In this document: one piece after another, positions 1 through 9,998 of the stretch
Position numbering within the stretch: position 1 is the stretch's first letter
Layout: every line of letters begins with the position of its first letter
From: Erythrobacter sp. YJ-T3-07
GTDB taxonomy: Bacteria; Pseudomonadota; Alphaproteobacteria; Sphingomonadales; Sphingomonadaceae
Length of the DNA stretch: 64,000 nt
NCBI RefSeq assembly: GCF_015999305.1
Contig: NZ_JAEAGP010000001.1
Coordinates: forward strand, 1,798,001-1,862,000
Reading direction: 5' to 3'
Notes under the pieces: generated by a model
Seen by the model: the letters and a program-made list of their open reading frames with translations, nothing else
The model's database searches: none
What the model was told of the DNA's origin: nothing
Position numbers and translations under genes: made by a program

Positions 1-191
1 GGCATGCTGGCGATGATCAGGGCCATGACCATGGTGATCGCGAAGCGCAGCAGATGCGTGTCGGCGAAGGGCGAGAATTTGCCCCCTGCTGCCGAATAGA
101 GCACCGCCGCGCCGAAGAAGGTGAGCAGGATCAGCGGGGTCAGCATCGCCCATGGCTGGCGCGCGATGGGGGCGGGGATGATCGAACTCAT
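1..191 (-). CDS. rodA: Rod shape-determining protein RodA, N-terminal part
   Basis: Only the first 63 codons are in the window; the rest lies beyond base 1. RodA is the SEDS-family peptidoglycan glycosyltransferase that works with PBP2 in lateral wall growth. The visible part has a short cytoplasmic start, a first hydrophobic helix (about residues 16-33) and the beginning of a second. The start ATG overlaps the stop of the PBP2 gene (ATGA), which fixes both the start and co-translation. The identification rests on the N-terminal sequence and on the mreBCD-mrdA-rodA gene order. Confidence 0.85.
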   Translation of the reverse strand, partial: MSSIIPAPIARQPWAMLTPLILLTFFGAAVLYSAAGGKFSPFADTHLLRFAITMVMALIIASM

Positions 192-2263
192 TGTGCGTTC
201 CCCTGTGGCTGCGCGCCACCATTGGCAGGGTTATCTGCCGCGACGTCAGCATCGGGCCGGCGGGGGCGGCGCGGATTGTCGCGCGCGAAGGCTTCGCTGC
301 GCTGCGCGTCGAGCCGGGCCTCGGCCTCCACCTTCGCCTGGATCTCGCGATCGAGCGGGGGGCTGGCGGGAACGGCCTCGCCTGCGGCACGGGCATATTC
401 GGCGTAGCGGCGCTGAAGCCGCTGCTGCGCGGTGCCGCCCCACTGCTCTTCGAAGCCGCGCAGCGCGTCCATCCCCTTCTGCGGGTCGAACAGGAAGGTC
501 ATGACGTCGCGCGCGATCGGGTAGGCTGCCCCCGAGCCGCCGCCATGTTCGATCACCACCGCGCCTGCGTAGCGCGGATTGTCGAACGGGGCGAAGAAGA
601 CGAACAGGCCGTGGTCGCGATACTTCCAGGGGCCGCTCTTGCCGTTGGACACGCTCAGCGAGACGACCTGCGCGGTACCCGTCTTGCCGGCGATCAGCAC
701 GTCGTCGATCGGCAGGCGTGCGCGACCGGCGGTACCGGGGCCGTTGACCACGTCGCTCATCGCCTTGCGGATATAGGCGATCTGGTCGGGCTTGAAGTCG
801 AGCGAGGCGAAAGGCTTGGTCCGGTTGCTCTTGAGCAGCGACGGCTCGACATGCCGTCCTGTCGCGATCCGGGTCGCCATCACTGCCAGCTGCAGCGGGT
901 TGGCGAGGTAATAGCCCTGACCGATCGAGGCGTTGACCGTGTCGTAGGGCTGCCATTGCTGGTCGTACTTCTTCAGCTTCCACGCCGGATCGGGCACGGT
1001 GCCGTAGAACTGGCTCGCGACGGGCAAATCGAATTCCTGCCCGAGGCCGAACTGGCGCGCATAGGCGGCGACCTTGTCGAACCCGACCTTCTGCGCGAAG
1101 TGATAGAAATAGCTGTCGCACGACTGGTAGATGCCCTTGGCCATGTCGACCCGGCCATGGTTGCTCCAGCAGTTGAAGAAGCGGTTGCCGATCCGGCGCC
1201 CGCCGCCGCAGATGATCGATTCGTTCGGGTCGATCCCTTCGTGCATGAAGGCCATCGCGTGCATCGGCTTGACCGTAGAGCCGGGCGGGTAGAGCCCTTT
1301 CAGCACCTTGTTGCGCAGCGGCACCCGATCGTTTTCGCTCAGCATCGCATATTCGACGCTGCCGATACCGTCGGAAAAGCTGTTGGGGTCGAAACTGGGC
1401 ATGGAGGCCATGCACAGCAGGTCGCCCGACTCGCAGTCCATCACCACCACGGACCCGCTTTCCAGGCCCAGACGGCGGGCGGCGTAGTCCTGCAAGGGGC
1501 CGTCGATGCTCAGCTGGATCGGGTCGCCCTGCACGTCGGGCCGGGTGCTGAGATCGCGCACGATCCGGCCCGATGCGGTCACTTCCACCCGGCGCGCGCC
1601 AGGCTTGCCGCGCAGGGTCTTCTCGAACTGCTTTTCGAGCCCGTCCTTGCCGATCTTGTAACCCGGCGTGATCAGCAGCGGATTGCGATCTTCCTCGAAC
1701 TCCTCGCGGCTCGCCGCGCCGACATAGCCGATCAGGTGGCCGACCGAGGTTCCGGTGGGGTAATAGCGCGAGAAGCCGCGCTGGGGGACGACGCCGGGCA
1801 GCTCGGGTAGGCGGATGCTGACCGCGGCGAACGCATCATAGTCGAGCCCGCTGGCGACCTCGATCGGGGCGTAGCCGGCCGACTCGTCCAGCTTGGCGCG
1901 CAGATCGCGCATCTTCGCATCGTCCAGCTTCAACAGCCGGCCCAGCGTCGCCAGCTCACGCTCGGGCTCCTGAAGGCGCTCGGGGATGATATCGACGCGG
2001 AAGTCCGCTTCGTTGGAGGCCAACGGCGCGCCGTTGCGGTCGAGAATCCAGCCCCGCCGCGGCGGGATCAGCGTCAGATTGACGCGGTTGCTCTCGCTCT
2101 CGACCCGGTACTTGTCGTTCTCGGCGATAGCCAGATAGCCCATCCGCGCGGCCAGCAGGATGCCGACCGACAGGCCACCCACGCCAAGCACGAAGCTGCG
2201 GCGGTCGAAACTGTTGGTCAGCGTGCTTTCGTTGAGCACTTGCTTGGTAAGGCCGAAGGGCAT
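188..2263 (-). CDS. mrdA: Penicillin-binding protein 2 (transpeptidase of the elongasome)
   Basis: 691-residue class B PBP that cross-links peptidoglycan during cell elongation. There is one N-terminal membrane anchor (about 25-45), then the PBP dimerisation domain and a C-terminal transpeptidase domain. The catalytic SxxK is S329-TVK, an SxD motif follows at SCDSYFY, and KTG is at K527. The tail after about residue 620 is polar and rich in Arg, Ala and Pro. The start is the ATG that overlaps the mreD stop; the frame stays open upstream but only as antisense reading of mreD/mreC. It is co-transcribed with mreBCD and rodA. Confidence 0.95.
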   Translation of the reverse strand: MPFGLTKQVLNESTLTNSFDRRSFVLGVGGLSVGILLAARMGYLAIAENDKYRVESESNRVNLTLIPPRRGWILDRNGAPLASNEADFRVDIIPERLQEPERELATLGRLLKLDDAKMRDLRAKLDESAGYAPIEVASGLDYDAFAAVSIRLPELPGVVPQRGFSRYYPTGTSVGHLIGYVGAASREEFEEDRNPLLITPGYKIGKDGLEKQFEKTLRGKPGARRVEVTASGRIVRDLSTRPDVQGDPIQLSIDGPLQDYAARRLGLESGSVVVMDCESGDLLCMASMPSFDPNSFSDGIGSVEYAMLSENDRVPLRNKVLKGLYPPGSTVKPMHAMAFMHEGIDPNESIICGGGRRIGNRFFNCWSNHGRVDMAKGIYQSCDSYFYHFAQKVGFDKVAAYARQFGLGQEFDLPVASQFYGTVPDPAWKLKKYDQQWQPYDTVNASIGQGYYLANPLQLAVMATRIATGRHVEPSLLKSNRTKPFASLDFKPDQIAYIRKAMSDVVNGPGTAGRARLPIDDVLIAGKTGTAQVVSLSVSNGKSGPWKYRDHGLFVFFAPFDNPRYAGAVVIEHGGGSGAAYPIARDVMTFLFDPQKGMDALRGFEEQWGGTAQQRLQRRYAEYARAAGEAVPASPPLDREIQAKVEAEARLDAQRSEAFARDNPRRPRRPDADVAADNPANGGAQPQGNAQ

Positions 2264-2820
2264 CAGGAAACGGTCCGGAAACGCATGAGGCGAAGTCTGT
2301 CTAGGCGCGACACGATGAAGGCGATGAACGGGTAGGCGATGACCGAAAGCAGCAGCTGGGGCACGACGACCGCGAACAGCGGAAGGCCCAGCGTGCTGCC
2401 GGAAATGAGCATCGCCCCGACGATGTAGATGACCCCGATGATCGATGCGATCAGCCAGTCCTGCGCGAAGCCACGCCAGGGGAAGCGGAGGTCGATGATC
2501 TCGATTGCCATCATGGTCGCCGAGAACAGCAGGATACCAGATCCGAATGGCTGGCCACTGAACAGATCGTCCCACATGCCGAAGATGATCCCGGCCCAGA
2601 TCGGAAGCACGCCCGGCCGCAGCAGCCGCCAGGCAAGCAGGAACAGGAACCCGATCGGCGGCAGCAGCGGCCCGCCCACCGCGATCGGCACGCTTTGCAG
2701 ATAGGATGCAAGCATGATCGTCGCCCAGGGGACGAAGACCTGCAGGAAGGGGGAGTGGTCCCGGTTGATCTGGCGCCCGTGCCGGTCGCTGCGCTGGCTG
2801 TAGGCGCGGCGTTCGATCAT
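2263..2820 (-). CDS. mreD: Rod shape-determining protein MreD
   Basis: 185-residue integral membrane protein with about five hydrophobic segments. In the elongasome MreD bridges MreC and the cytoplasmic MreB filaments. The sequence is weakly conserved, as is normal for MreD, so the call depends partly on its place between mreC and mrdA. Both ends overlap neighbours by four bases (ATGA), indicating translational coupling. The hydrophilic N-terminus (about 25 residues, rich in Arg) is consistent with a cytoplasmic start. Confidence 0.9.
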   Translation of the reverse strand: MIERRAYSQRSDRHGRQINRDHSPFLQVFVPWATIMLASYLQSVPIAVGGPLLPPIGFLFLLAWRLLRPGVLPIWAGIIFGMWDDLFSGQPFGSGILLFSATMMAIEIIDLRFPWRGFAQDWLIASIIGVIYIVGAMLISGSTLGLPLFAVVVPQLLLSVIAYPFIAFIVSRLDRLRLMRFRTVS

Positions 2821-3788
2821 GGCGTGACGACGCCCCCGCTCTCCGTCGCTTGCGCATCGGGAGCGCTGTTACCGCCGGTATCGACCGTGCGGTTGGACCC
2901 GATCGATTCCTCGATCGGAGTACGCGCACCGCGCAGCGCCTCGGGCTGCCAGGTCGGCTCGACCGCGACGAAATCGGTCGCCGCCGGATTGCTGATGATC
3001 CGCGCGACCGCACCATCGTCGGTCAGCCGGGTCACGATCGCGACCGCGATGCCCGGGCGGTAAAGCCCGCCCGCGCCGCTGGTCACGAAGACGTCGCCCC
3101 GCTTGAGCGGATTGATGCCCAGGTTGATGAGCCGGATGTTGATCAGCCCGTCGCCGCGCCCTTCGGCGAAGGCGACCGTGTTGTCGCCCGCGCGCCGGAC
3201 CGGCAGAACGCTTTCGGTATCGGTGATCAGCATCACGCGCGAGCTGTTGCGCGACGCCTCGAGCACGCGGCCCACGATGCCGCGTTCGCTGCGCACCGGC
3301 ATTCCGGGGCGCACGCCTGCCTTGCGGCCCGCACCGAGATACGCAAAGCGCCGCGTGCTGGAACTGCTGGAGCCGACCAGGCGCGCGACCACGACCGGCT
3401 TCACCTCGGTTTCGTTCAGGCCAAGCAGGGCCTTCAGCCGCGCGTTCTCTTCCTCGATCGCGCGTGCCTCGGCGATCCGGATGCGCGCGATCTCGACTTC
3501 TTTCTTGAGCTCGGCATTCTGCTGGCCGGCTTCGAGATATCCCTGCACGGATTCGATGAACCCGCGCCCGCTGCTGCGCGCGCTGGCATTGACCGTGGAG
3601 ACAGGCTCGGTCGCATCGCCGAACAGCCCGCGCAGCCCGTTGAAAGAGGCTGGCTGGATGAACGAGACGACGATCAGCACGATGCCGAGCACGATGCCCG
3701 CCAAGGCAACCACGTAACCGGTAAAGGCCCCGTATTGAGCCTTCTTGGAATGGCCCGAAACTCGCTGCTTCGCCCCTGACAGGGCCAT
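2817..3788 (-). CDS. mreC: Rod shape-determining protein MreC
   Basis: 323-residue bitopic protein: a cytoplasmic start, one transmembrane helix (about 25-45), a coiled-coil stretch (about 80-125, rich in Glu, Lys and Ala) and the periplasmic beta-domain typical of MreC. It organises PBP2 and RodA outside the membrane. The C-terminus is a low-complexity tail rich in Thr, Ser and Gly. It lies 31 bases downstream of mreB and overlaps the start of mreD. Confidence 0.95.
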   Translation of the reverse strand: MALSGAKQRVSGHSKKAQYGAFTGYVVALAGIVLGIVLIVVSFIQPASFNGLRGLFGDATEPVSTVNASARSSGRGFIESVQGYLEAGQQNAELKKEVEIARIRIAEARAIEEENARLKALLGLNETEVKPVVVARLVGSSSSSTRRFAYLGAGRKAGVRPGMPVRSERGIVGRVLEASRNSSRVMLITDTESVLPVRRAGDNTVAFAEGRGDGLINIRLINLGINPLKRGDVFVTSGAGGLYRPGIAVAIVTRLTDDGAVARIISNPAATDFVAVEPTWQPEALRGARTPIEESIGSNRTVDTGGNSAPDAQATESGGVVTP

Positions 3789-3819
3789 ATTCCCTCCGTC
3801 CGGTGAGATCCCGGTTGCT

Positions 3820-4977
<1,158 letters not shown>

Positions 4978-5069
4978 CTAGCGAAAAACGCGATGCCTTT
5001 AACCAGAAATTGGGCGTAATTACCCGCAGGCCGTCGAATTTTTCCACCGTCCCGGCTACTCTGCGTCAA

Positions 5070-6899
5070 ATGCCCACAATCAGACGCCTTCCCGAAGCCC
5101 TTATAAACCGCATCGCTGCGGGCGAAGTGATCGAACGCCCGGCGGCGGCACTCAAGGAACTGGTTGAGAACGCCATCGATTCGGGTGCGACTCGGATCAC
5201 GGTCAACCTGGATGACGGCGGTATCGGCGCAATCGAAGTGGTCGACGATGGCTGCGGCATGTCGCCCGAAGAGATGGCGCTGGCGCTGGAACGGCATGCA
5301 ACTTCGAAACTGCCAGAGGATCTGGTGGGGGAGGGGCACGCGCTCGAACAGGTCGCGACGCTCGGCTTCCGTGGCGAGGCGCTGCCCAGCATCGCCAGCG
5401 TCGCGCGCTTCACGCTCGAAAGCCGCCCGCACGATGCGGACAGCGGATGGCGCCGCGTGGTGGATCATGGCCGGGTGGTGGAGGACAAGCCCTCCGCCGT
5501 TCCTCCCGGCACCCGCGCCCGGATCGAGGATTTTTTCCGCGAAGTGCCCGCGCGGCGCAAGTTCCTGCGCACTCCGCGCAGCGAATTTGCGGCCTGTCAG
5601 GATATCGTCCGACGGCTCGCGATGGCGCGGCCAGACATCGGCTTCACCTTTTCCAATAATGGCCGCCGCAGCCTGCAATTGCAGCGCGGCGAGGCGCTGG
5701 CGGAACGTGTGGTCCGCCTGGTCTCGCGCGATCTGAAAGACAATTGCGTGCCAATCGACCTCGCACGTGGCGAGATGACGCTGACGGGGATTGCGGGCCT
5801 GCCGACCTACAACCGCGGCGTGGCGGACCATCAGTACCTGTTCGTCAACGGCCGCCCGGTGAAGGACCGGTTGCTGGTCGGTGCGGTGCGCGGAGCTTAC
5901 GCCGAAATGCTCGCGCGCGATCGCCACGCGGTGCTCGCGCTGTTCCTCGACCTGCCGCCCGAGGATGTCGATGTGAACGTGCATCCTGCCAAAAGCGAGG
6001 TGCGCTTTCGCGACCCGCAGGGCGTACGCGGGATGATCGTGGGCGGATTGCGCGCAGCGCTTTCCACCGGTGACAAGCGGAGCGCGCAGGCGCCCGATGC
6101 CTCCGCGATGGCGAAGTGGCAGGCCGAGCCGGTTGCGCCCGAGCCACCCGCCGCCTCCACCTTCGACCGCTTCGCGCGGGGCAGCGCTTCGGCCACGGGC
6201 CTGCAGGAACCGCGAATGGACTGGGGCGCGCAGCAAGCTGCCGACGCGCTTCCGGCCGGCCGGGCCGAGGAAGCCGCGCCGCTGCCGCAGGAGGCCCGCG
6301 ACTACCCCCTCGGCATCGCACGCGGGCAGATCGCCAACACCTATATCGTGGCCGAGGCAGCCGACGGGCTGGTGCTGGTCGACCAGCATGCCGCGCACGA
6401 GCGTCTCACGCTCGAACGGCTGCGCAGCGCCGACGCGGGCAGCGCGACCGCGCGCAGCCAGGCGCTGCTGATGCCCGAAGTGGTCGAATTGTCGGAGGCC
6501 GAATGCGATCGCCTTGAAGCAATCGCCGCGGATCTCGACCGGATGGGCCTCGCGATCGAGCGCTTCGGGCCCGCCGCCATGCTGGTCCGCAGCCTGCCCC
6601 ATGCGCTGCCCAAGGCAGACCCGCACGCGCTGCTACGCGATATTGCCGATGATCTGGCGACCAATGGCGTGGACGGGGAGGGCGGCTCCCTGTTGCTCAA
6701 CGAGAAGATCGAATACGTTTTGGCAACAATGGCTTGTCATGGCTCGGTCCGAGCCGGGCGGACCTTGCGGGTGGAAGAGATGAATGCTCTGCTGCGCGAG
6801 ATGGAGCGAACGCCGCGTTCGGGCCAGTGCAATCACGGCCGCCCGACATGGGTGAAGCTGTCGATGGAAGAAGTAGAAAAACTGTTCGGGAGACATTGA
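5070..6899 (+). CDS. mutL: DNA mismatch repair protein MutL
   Basis: 609 residues. The N-terminal GHKL ATPase has ENAIDSGA, DDGCGM and GFRGEALPSIASVA motifs. A low-complexity linker (about 345-425) leads to the C-terminal dimerisation/nuclease domain. This domain carries the metal-binding endonuclease motif DQHA(x)2E(x)4E, starting at D438, plus ACHGSVRAG and CNHGRPT. The protein is therefore a nicking MutL, as expected in bacteria without MutH. The start at 5070 matches the family N-terminus (MPTIRRLPEALINRIAAGEV). Confidence 0.96.
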   Translation: MPTIRRLPEALINRIAAGEVIERPAAALKELVENAIDSGATRITVNLDDGGIGAIEVVDDGCGMSPEEMALALERHATSKLPEDLVGEGHALEQVATLGFRGEALPSIASVARFTLESRPHDADSGWRRVVDHGRVVEDKPSAVPPGTRARIEDFFREVPARRKFLRTPRSEFAACQDIVRRLAMARPDIGFTFSNNGRRSLQLQRGEALAERVVRLVSRDLKDNCVPIDLARGEMTLTGIAGLPTYNRGVADHQYLFVNGRPVKDRLLVGAVRGAYAEMLARDRHAVLALFLDLPPEDVDVNVHPAKSEVRFRDPQGVRGMIVGGLRAALSTGDKRSAQAPDASAMAKWQAEPVAPEPPAASTFDRFARGSASATGLQEPRMDWGAQQAADALPAGRAEEAAPLPQEARDYPLGIARGQIANTYIVAEAADGLVLVDQHAAHERLTLERLRSADAGSATARSQALLMPEVVELSEAECDRLEAIAADLDRMGLAIERFGPAAMLVRSLPHALPKADPHALLRDIADDLATNGVDGEGGSLLLNEKIEYVLATMACHGSVRAGRTLRVEEMNALLREMERTPRSGQCNHGRPTWVKLSMEEVEKLFGRH

Positions 6900-7423
6900 T
6901 GCGAGTTGGGTTGCACGCGGTCGGGTCGTTGGCGCTGGCTATTGCAGGAGCGGCGCTGACAGGCTGCGGTGAAGAGCCCGTCAGCAGCGAAGCGCAGGAT
7001 CGCGCGGATGCGGAGGCCGTCGCAGCAGTGCTGGCCCAGCAGACCCCGCCGCCGGTCGAACTCGCGCTCCAGCCGATCACCTATGACGACATCGTCGAGA
7101 ACAGCGCGATGGAGGGGGCGGGGTGCTCTTTCTTCCCCGGCGGCGAGGAAGACCCGTTTGCGATTCTGGCCAATGGTGTGGGCTTCGTGAAATACGAAGG
7201 CAGTGTCCAGCGGCTCGCCGCCGATGCGGGTACCAGCGAAGGCCCGTTCGGCACGCGCGAGCAGTACGACGGACGCGAATATTCGCTGAGTGTGAAGATC
7301 GACGAGGCCAGGAAGGAAGGCGAGAGCGACAAATCCTGGGCTGCGCCCGCCACGCTGATGATGGCCGATGGATATGACCGCGAAGTGGCGATGAGCGAAG
7401 GGCGCGTCGCCTGCGGGGGATAG
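6899..7423 (+). CDS. Putative lipoprotein of unknown function
   Basis: 174 residues with a signal peptide and lipobox (ALTGC, lipidated Cys23). The start codon overlaps the mutL stop (TGATG), so the two are probably co-translated. The mature part is acidic, carries cysteines and has no domain that I recognise. It ends two bases before the convergent MaoC gene. The function is unknown; attachment to the inner or outer membrane is inferred only from the lipobox. Confidence 0.75.
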   Translation: MRVGLHAVGSLALAIAGAALTGCGEEPVSSEAQDRADAEAVAAVLAQQTPPPVELALQPITYDDIVENSAMEGAGCSFFPGGEEDPFAILANGVGFVKYEGSVQRLAADAGTSEGPFGTREQYDGREYSLSVKIDEARKEGESDKSWAAPATLMMADGYDREVAMSEGRVACGG

Positions 7424-7424
7424 C

Positions 7425-7886
7425 CTAGTCGCCCGCAGCTTCGGGGTCGCGCACGCCGATAATGCTGTTGCCGATCATGCTCATCACCGCCTCGCCGTGC
7501 TGGTTGAAGGTGGTCTGCCGGGTCTTGGTGAAGCCCATGTGCGGCTTCGATTTCGACCGGCGCTTCTCGATCAGTTCGGACTCCACCCGCAGCGTGTCGC
7601 CCGGGTAGACCGGCTTGATCCAGCGCAGCTCGTCGATACCCGGCGAACCGAGCGAGGCGACCTGCTGGCTCGTGAACTGTTCGACCATCATCCGCATGGT
7701 CATCGCGCAGGTATGCCATCCGCTGGCCGAGACTCGCCCGAAATAGGTCTGCGCGGCGGCCTCGTCGTCGAGGTGGAAGGGCTGCGGATCATACTTGGAA
7801 GCGAACTCCAGCACTTCCTCACGGGTCACTTCGTAGTGGCCGAAAGACGCCTTGGTGCCGACTTCCAGATCCTCGTAATACTTCAT
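7425..7886 (-). CDS. MaoC family (R)-hydratase/dehydratase-like protein
   Basis: 153-residue hot-dog-fold protein. The hydratase-2 type signature is visible as YDPQPFHLDDEAA (Asp/His pair, residues about 31-43) followed by YFGRVSASGWHT. Members hydrate trans-2-enoyl-CoA or related thioesters in the cytoplasm. It lies 21 bases downstream of the glutaredoxin-MauE gene on the same strand and could be read through from it, but no functional link is evident. The substrate cannot be assigned from sequence. Confidence 0.85.
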   Translation of the reverse strand: MKYYEDLEVGTKASFGHYEVTREEVLEFASKYDPQPFHLDDEAAAQTYFGRVSASGWHTCAMTMRMMVEQFTSQQVASLGSPGIDELRWIKPVYPGDTLRVESELIEKRRSKSKPHMGFTKTRQTTFNQHGEAVMSMIGNSIIGVRDPEAAGD

Positions 7887-7907
7887 GTGCGCAAACCTTC
7901 CCGCTGG

Positions 7908-8645
7908 TCAGACGAGCGCGCGTAGCAGCATCCAGATTCCCATGGCAATCATCGCGAGGTTCTCGGTCAGTGAAACGAAGCCCAGGGGCACGTTGCTGCC
8001 TCCGCCGACGCAGGCGCACTTGATCTCGCGCTTCTGCACATAGACCGCGTAGAACACACTGACCGCACCGACCGTACCGATGAACAGCGCAATCGGGATC
8101 GAGAGCCAGGGAAGCAGGTGCGCGGCCATCAGCACAGCCGCCGTCGCCTCAAGGTAGGGATAGGCGTATGCGTAGGGCACCCATCGGCGGCCCAGCAGGT
8201 CGTAGCCGACGAACATGGTGGAGAATTGCTCGACATCCTGCAGCTTGAGCATGGCGAGCATGCCCATCGACAGCGCGACGAACCATTCGACCGTGCGCAT
8301 GCTGAAGCCATCGAGCAGGCCGAGGCTGAGCGTAATCGCAAAGGCCGCAGCGACGGCAAACACCGCGAGCACGGGACGATAGCTGGTGTCGTCCGGATTC
8401 TTGACCTTCTTGCCGAGGAACTTGCGCAGTGCCTCGTACCCGCCGACCCGGTCGCCATCTATGAAGGTCTGCGGGGTGGTCTTGACCCCGTGCTTGTCCT
8501 TGAAGGCGTCGGTTTCCTCTCGCGTGGTGAGGTGATGATCCTCGACGTGATAGCCCTCTTTCTCGAGCAGCCATTTGGACTTGGTGCCGTAAGGGCACAC
8601 GTGCTTGTCCATCACCATGCGATAGAGTTTTGCGGTCTTTGTCAT
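7908..8645 (-). CDS. Glutaredoxin-MauE/DoxX-like membrane fusion protein
   Basis: 245 residues in two parts. Residues 1-80 are a glutaredoxin fold with a single-cysteine active site (C17-PYG) and the TTPQTFIDG cis-Pro region. Residues about 90-245 form four or five hydrophobic helices of the MauE/DoxX redox-associated type, with a CAC pair before the last helices. The arrangement suggests thiol or metal redox chemistry at the inner membrane. A G-tract palindrome just upstream resembles a CsoR/FrmR-family operator. The candidate -10 is so close to the ATG that the message may be leaderless. The precise substrate is unknown. Confidence 0.8.
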   Translation of the reverse strand: MTKTAKLYRMVMDKHVCPYGTKSKWLLEKEGYHVEDHHLTTREETDAFKDKHGVKTTPQTFIDGDRVGGYEALRKFLGKKVKNPDDTSYRPVLAVFAVAAAFAITLSLGLLDGFSMRTVEWFVALSMGMLAMLKLQDVEQFSTMFVGYDLLGRRWVPYAYAYPYLEATAAVLMAAHLLPWLSIPIALFIGTVGAVSVFYAVYVQKREIKCACVGGGSNVPLGFVSLTENLAMIAMGIWMLLRALV

Positions 8646-8657
8646 GCCGCATCAAAT

Positions 8658-8674
8658 ATACCCCAGGGGGGTAT
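8658..8674 (-). promoter_or_regulatory. CsoR/FrmR-type operator candidate
   Basis: On the minus strand the 17-mer reads ATACCCCCCTGGGGTAT: ATACCCC and GGGGTAT arms around a 3-base centre. G-tract palindromes of this form are bound by CsoR/RcnR/FrmR (DUF156) repressors that sense copper, nickel, formaldehyde or persulfide. The site sits between a possible -35 (TTGAAT) and -10 (TATATT or TATTTG) 13 bases before the start codon of the glutaredoxin-MauE gene. It also touches the stop codon of the upstream phosphodiesterase gene. The repressor gene is not in the window. Confidence 0.65.
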
Positions 8675-9936
8675 TATTCAAGCGGTCTATCAGCCCCCGG
8701 TTTCGCCGTGGCAAACAGGACGAGCGCATCCTCGTCGCCATCATTGGGCTGGGGAACTACCCCGACCAGCGCGGCGAGCAGCGCGTAAACGTCTACATTC
8801 TCGAGATTGCGCACCGGCGTGGTTGCGGAGATACGCGGCCCAGCTGCGATAAACAGCGCCTGCATCTGCGGGTCGTCATTATCCCAGCCATGCGTGCCGC
8901 CGGACATTTCCTCCGGCGCAGCGCCCTGCATGATGCTCCAGCCCGGTTCGGCCAGGCACAGGATCTCGGCCACGCGGGGATTGCTGCCATAGCCGAAGCG
9001 GGCGGGGATATCGTCCTTCTGCCAGCACGTCATGTGATCGTGCGGGGCGAGCAGCGCGTCATGCACTCTGCGGTCGGTCGCGGCGGCGGGCTCGATCGCG
9101 GCGAAGGGGCCTCTGTCGATCAGCAGATAGCTTTTCGGGTCGATCAGCTGGTCGAGGTTGATCGTGCGGGCGGCATCCACCGCACGCATCCCGTGGTCGG
9201 AAACGACCAGAATATCCGCCTGCCGGTCCAGCGCGGCCAAACCGTCCATCAGATAGCCGATCTGGCTGTCCACCTCGGCCACTGCTGCGTTAAGCTCCGC
9301 GCTATCGGGGCCGAAGCGATGCCCCTGCGTGTCGACGATGTCGAAATAGAGGGCAACGAAGCGTGGGCGGATTTCTGCTGGGCGGCGCATCCAGTCGAGT
9401 ACGCTCTCGACGCGCTGGCGGTCGCTCACGTTCTCGTCGAACCGGTTCCAGTCCGATGGGCGCAGGCCATTGATCGCGACCTCGCTGCCGGGCCAGAACA
9501 TCGTCGCGGTGCGCACCCCGGCACGCTCTGCGGTGACCCACAGCGGCTCGGCCTCGTCCCACCAGAACGGGTCGAGTGCCTGCCGGGCATCCCCCAGGCT
9601 GAAGCGCACGGCGGGGCGGCGCGGGTCCATGATGTTGTTGGAGACGATCCCGTGATGGTCGGGCCTGAGGCCGGTCACCAGCGTATAGTGGTTGGGGAAG
9701 GTCTTGGTCGGGAAGGAGGGCTTCATCGGCGCACTCGCGCCACGCGCCGCCAGTGCGGAGAGTGCGGGGGTGATCCCGCGCGTGAGGTAGTCCGGGTGAA
9801 AGCCGTCGATCGAGATCAGGATGGTAACCCGCTGCTCGTCCGGCTCGGCAGGCTGTGCCGCAGCGGGCGCGGCAAGGGCGAGGAGGGCGAGCGCCGCATA
9901 CAGCGCTGCCCCGGCGAATCTGGCGATGAAGGTCAT
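8674..9936 (-). CDS. Nucleotide pyrophosphatase/phosphodiesterase-like (alkaline phosphatase superfamily)
   Basis: 420 residues with a cleavable signal peptide (about 1-27), so periplasmic or secreted. Metal ligand region SIDGF (Asp44), catalytic Thr79 in KTFPNHYTLVTGL, and the later DHGM motif are the marks of the ENPP family, which hydrolyses nucleotide or lipid phosphodiesters using two zinc ions. The length fits a bare catalytic domain. It is 62 bases downstream of a DUF1206 gene and ends at the CsoR-like operator of the next gene. Confidence 0.9.
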   Translation of the reverse strand: MTFIARFAGAALYAALALLALAAPAAAQPAEPDEQRVTILISIDGFHPDYLTRGITPALSALAARGASAPMKPSFPTKTFPNHYTLVTGLRPDHHGIVSNNIMDPRRPAVRFSLGDARQALDPFWWDEAEPLWVTAERAGVRTATMFWPGSEVAINGLRPSDWNRFDENVSDRQRVESVLDWMRRPAEIRPRFVALYFDIVDTQGHRFGPDSAELNAAVAEVDSQIGYLMDGLAALDRQADILVVSDHGMRAVDAARTINLDQLIDPKSYLLIDRGPFAAIEPAAATDRRVHDALLAPHDHMTCWQKDDIPARFGYGSNPRVAEILCLAEPGWSIMQGAAPEEMSGGTHGWDNDDPQMQALFIAAGPRISATTPVRNLENVDVYALLAALVGVVPQPNDGDEDALVLFATAKPGADRPLE

Positions 9937-9998
9937 GCCGGGTTCGCTAGGGCAGGCGTGTTACAATGCTAAGTGGGGATTTAGGGCCAGGGGACGAT

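Noticed and set aside
2264-3016. Open frame extending the PBP2 gene upstream
   Set aside because: It lies inside mreD and mreC, reads as low-complexity Arg-rich sequence, and the ATG that overlaps the mreD stop gives the standard PBP2 N-terminus.
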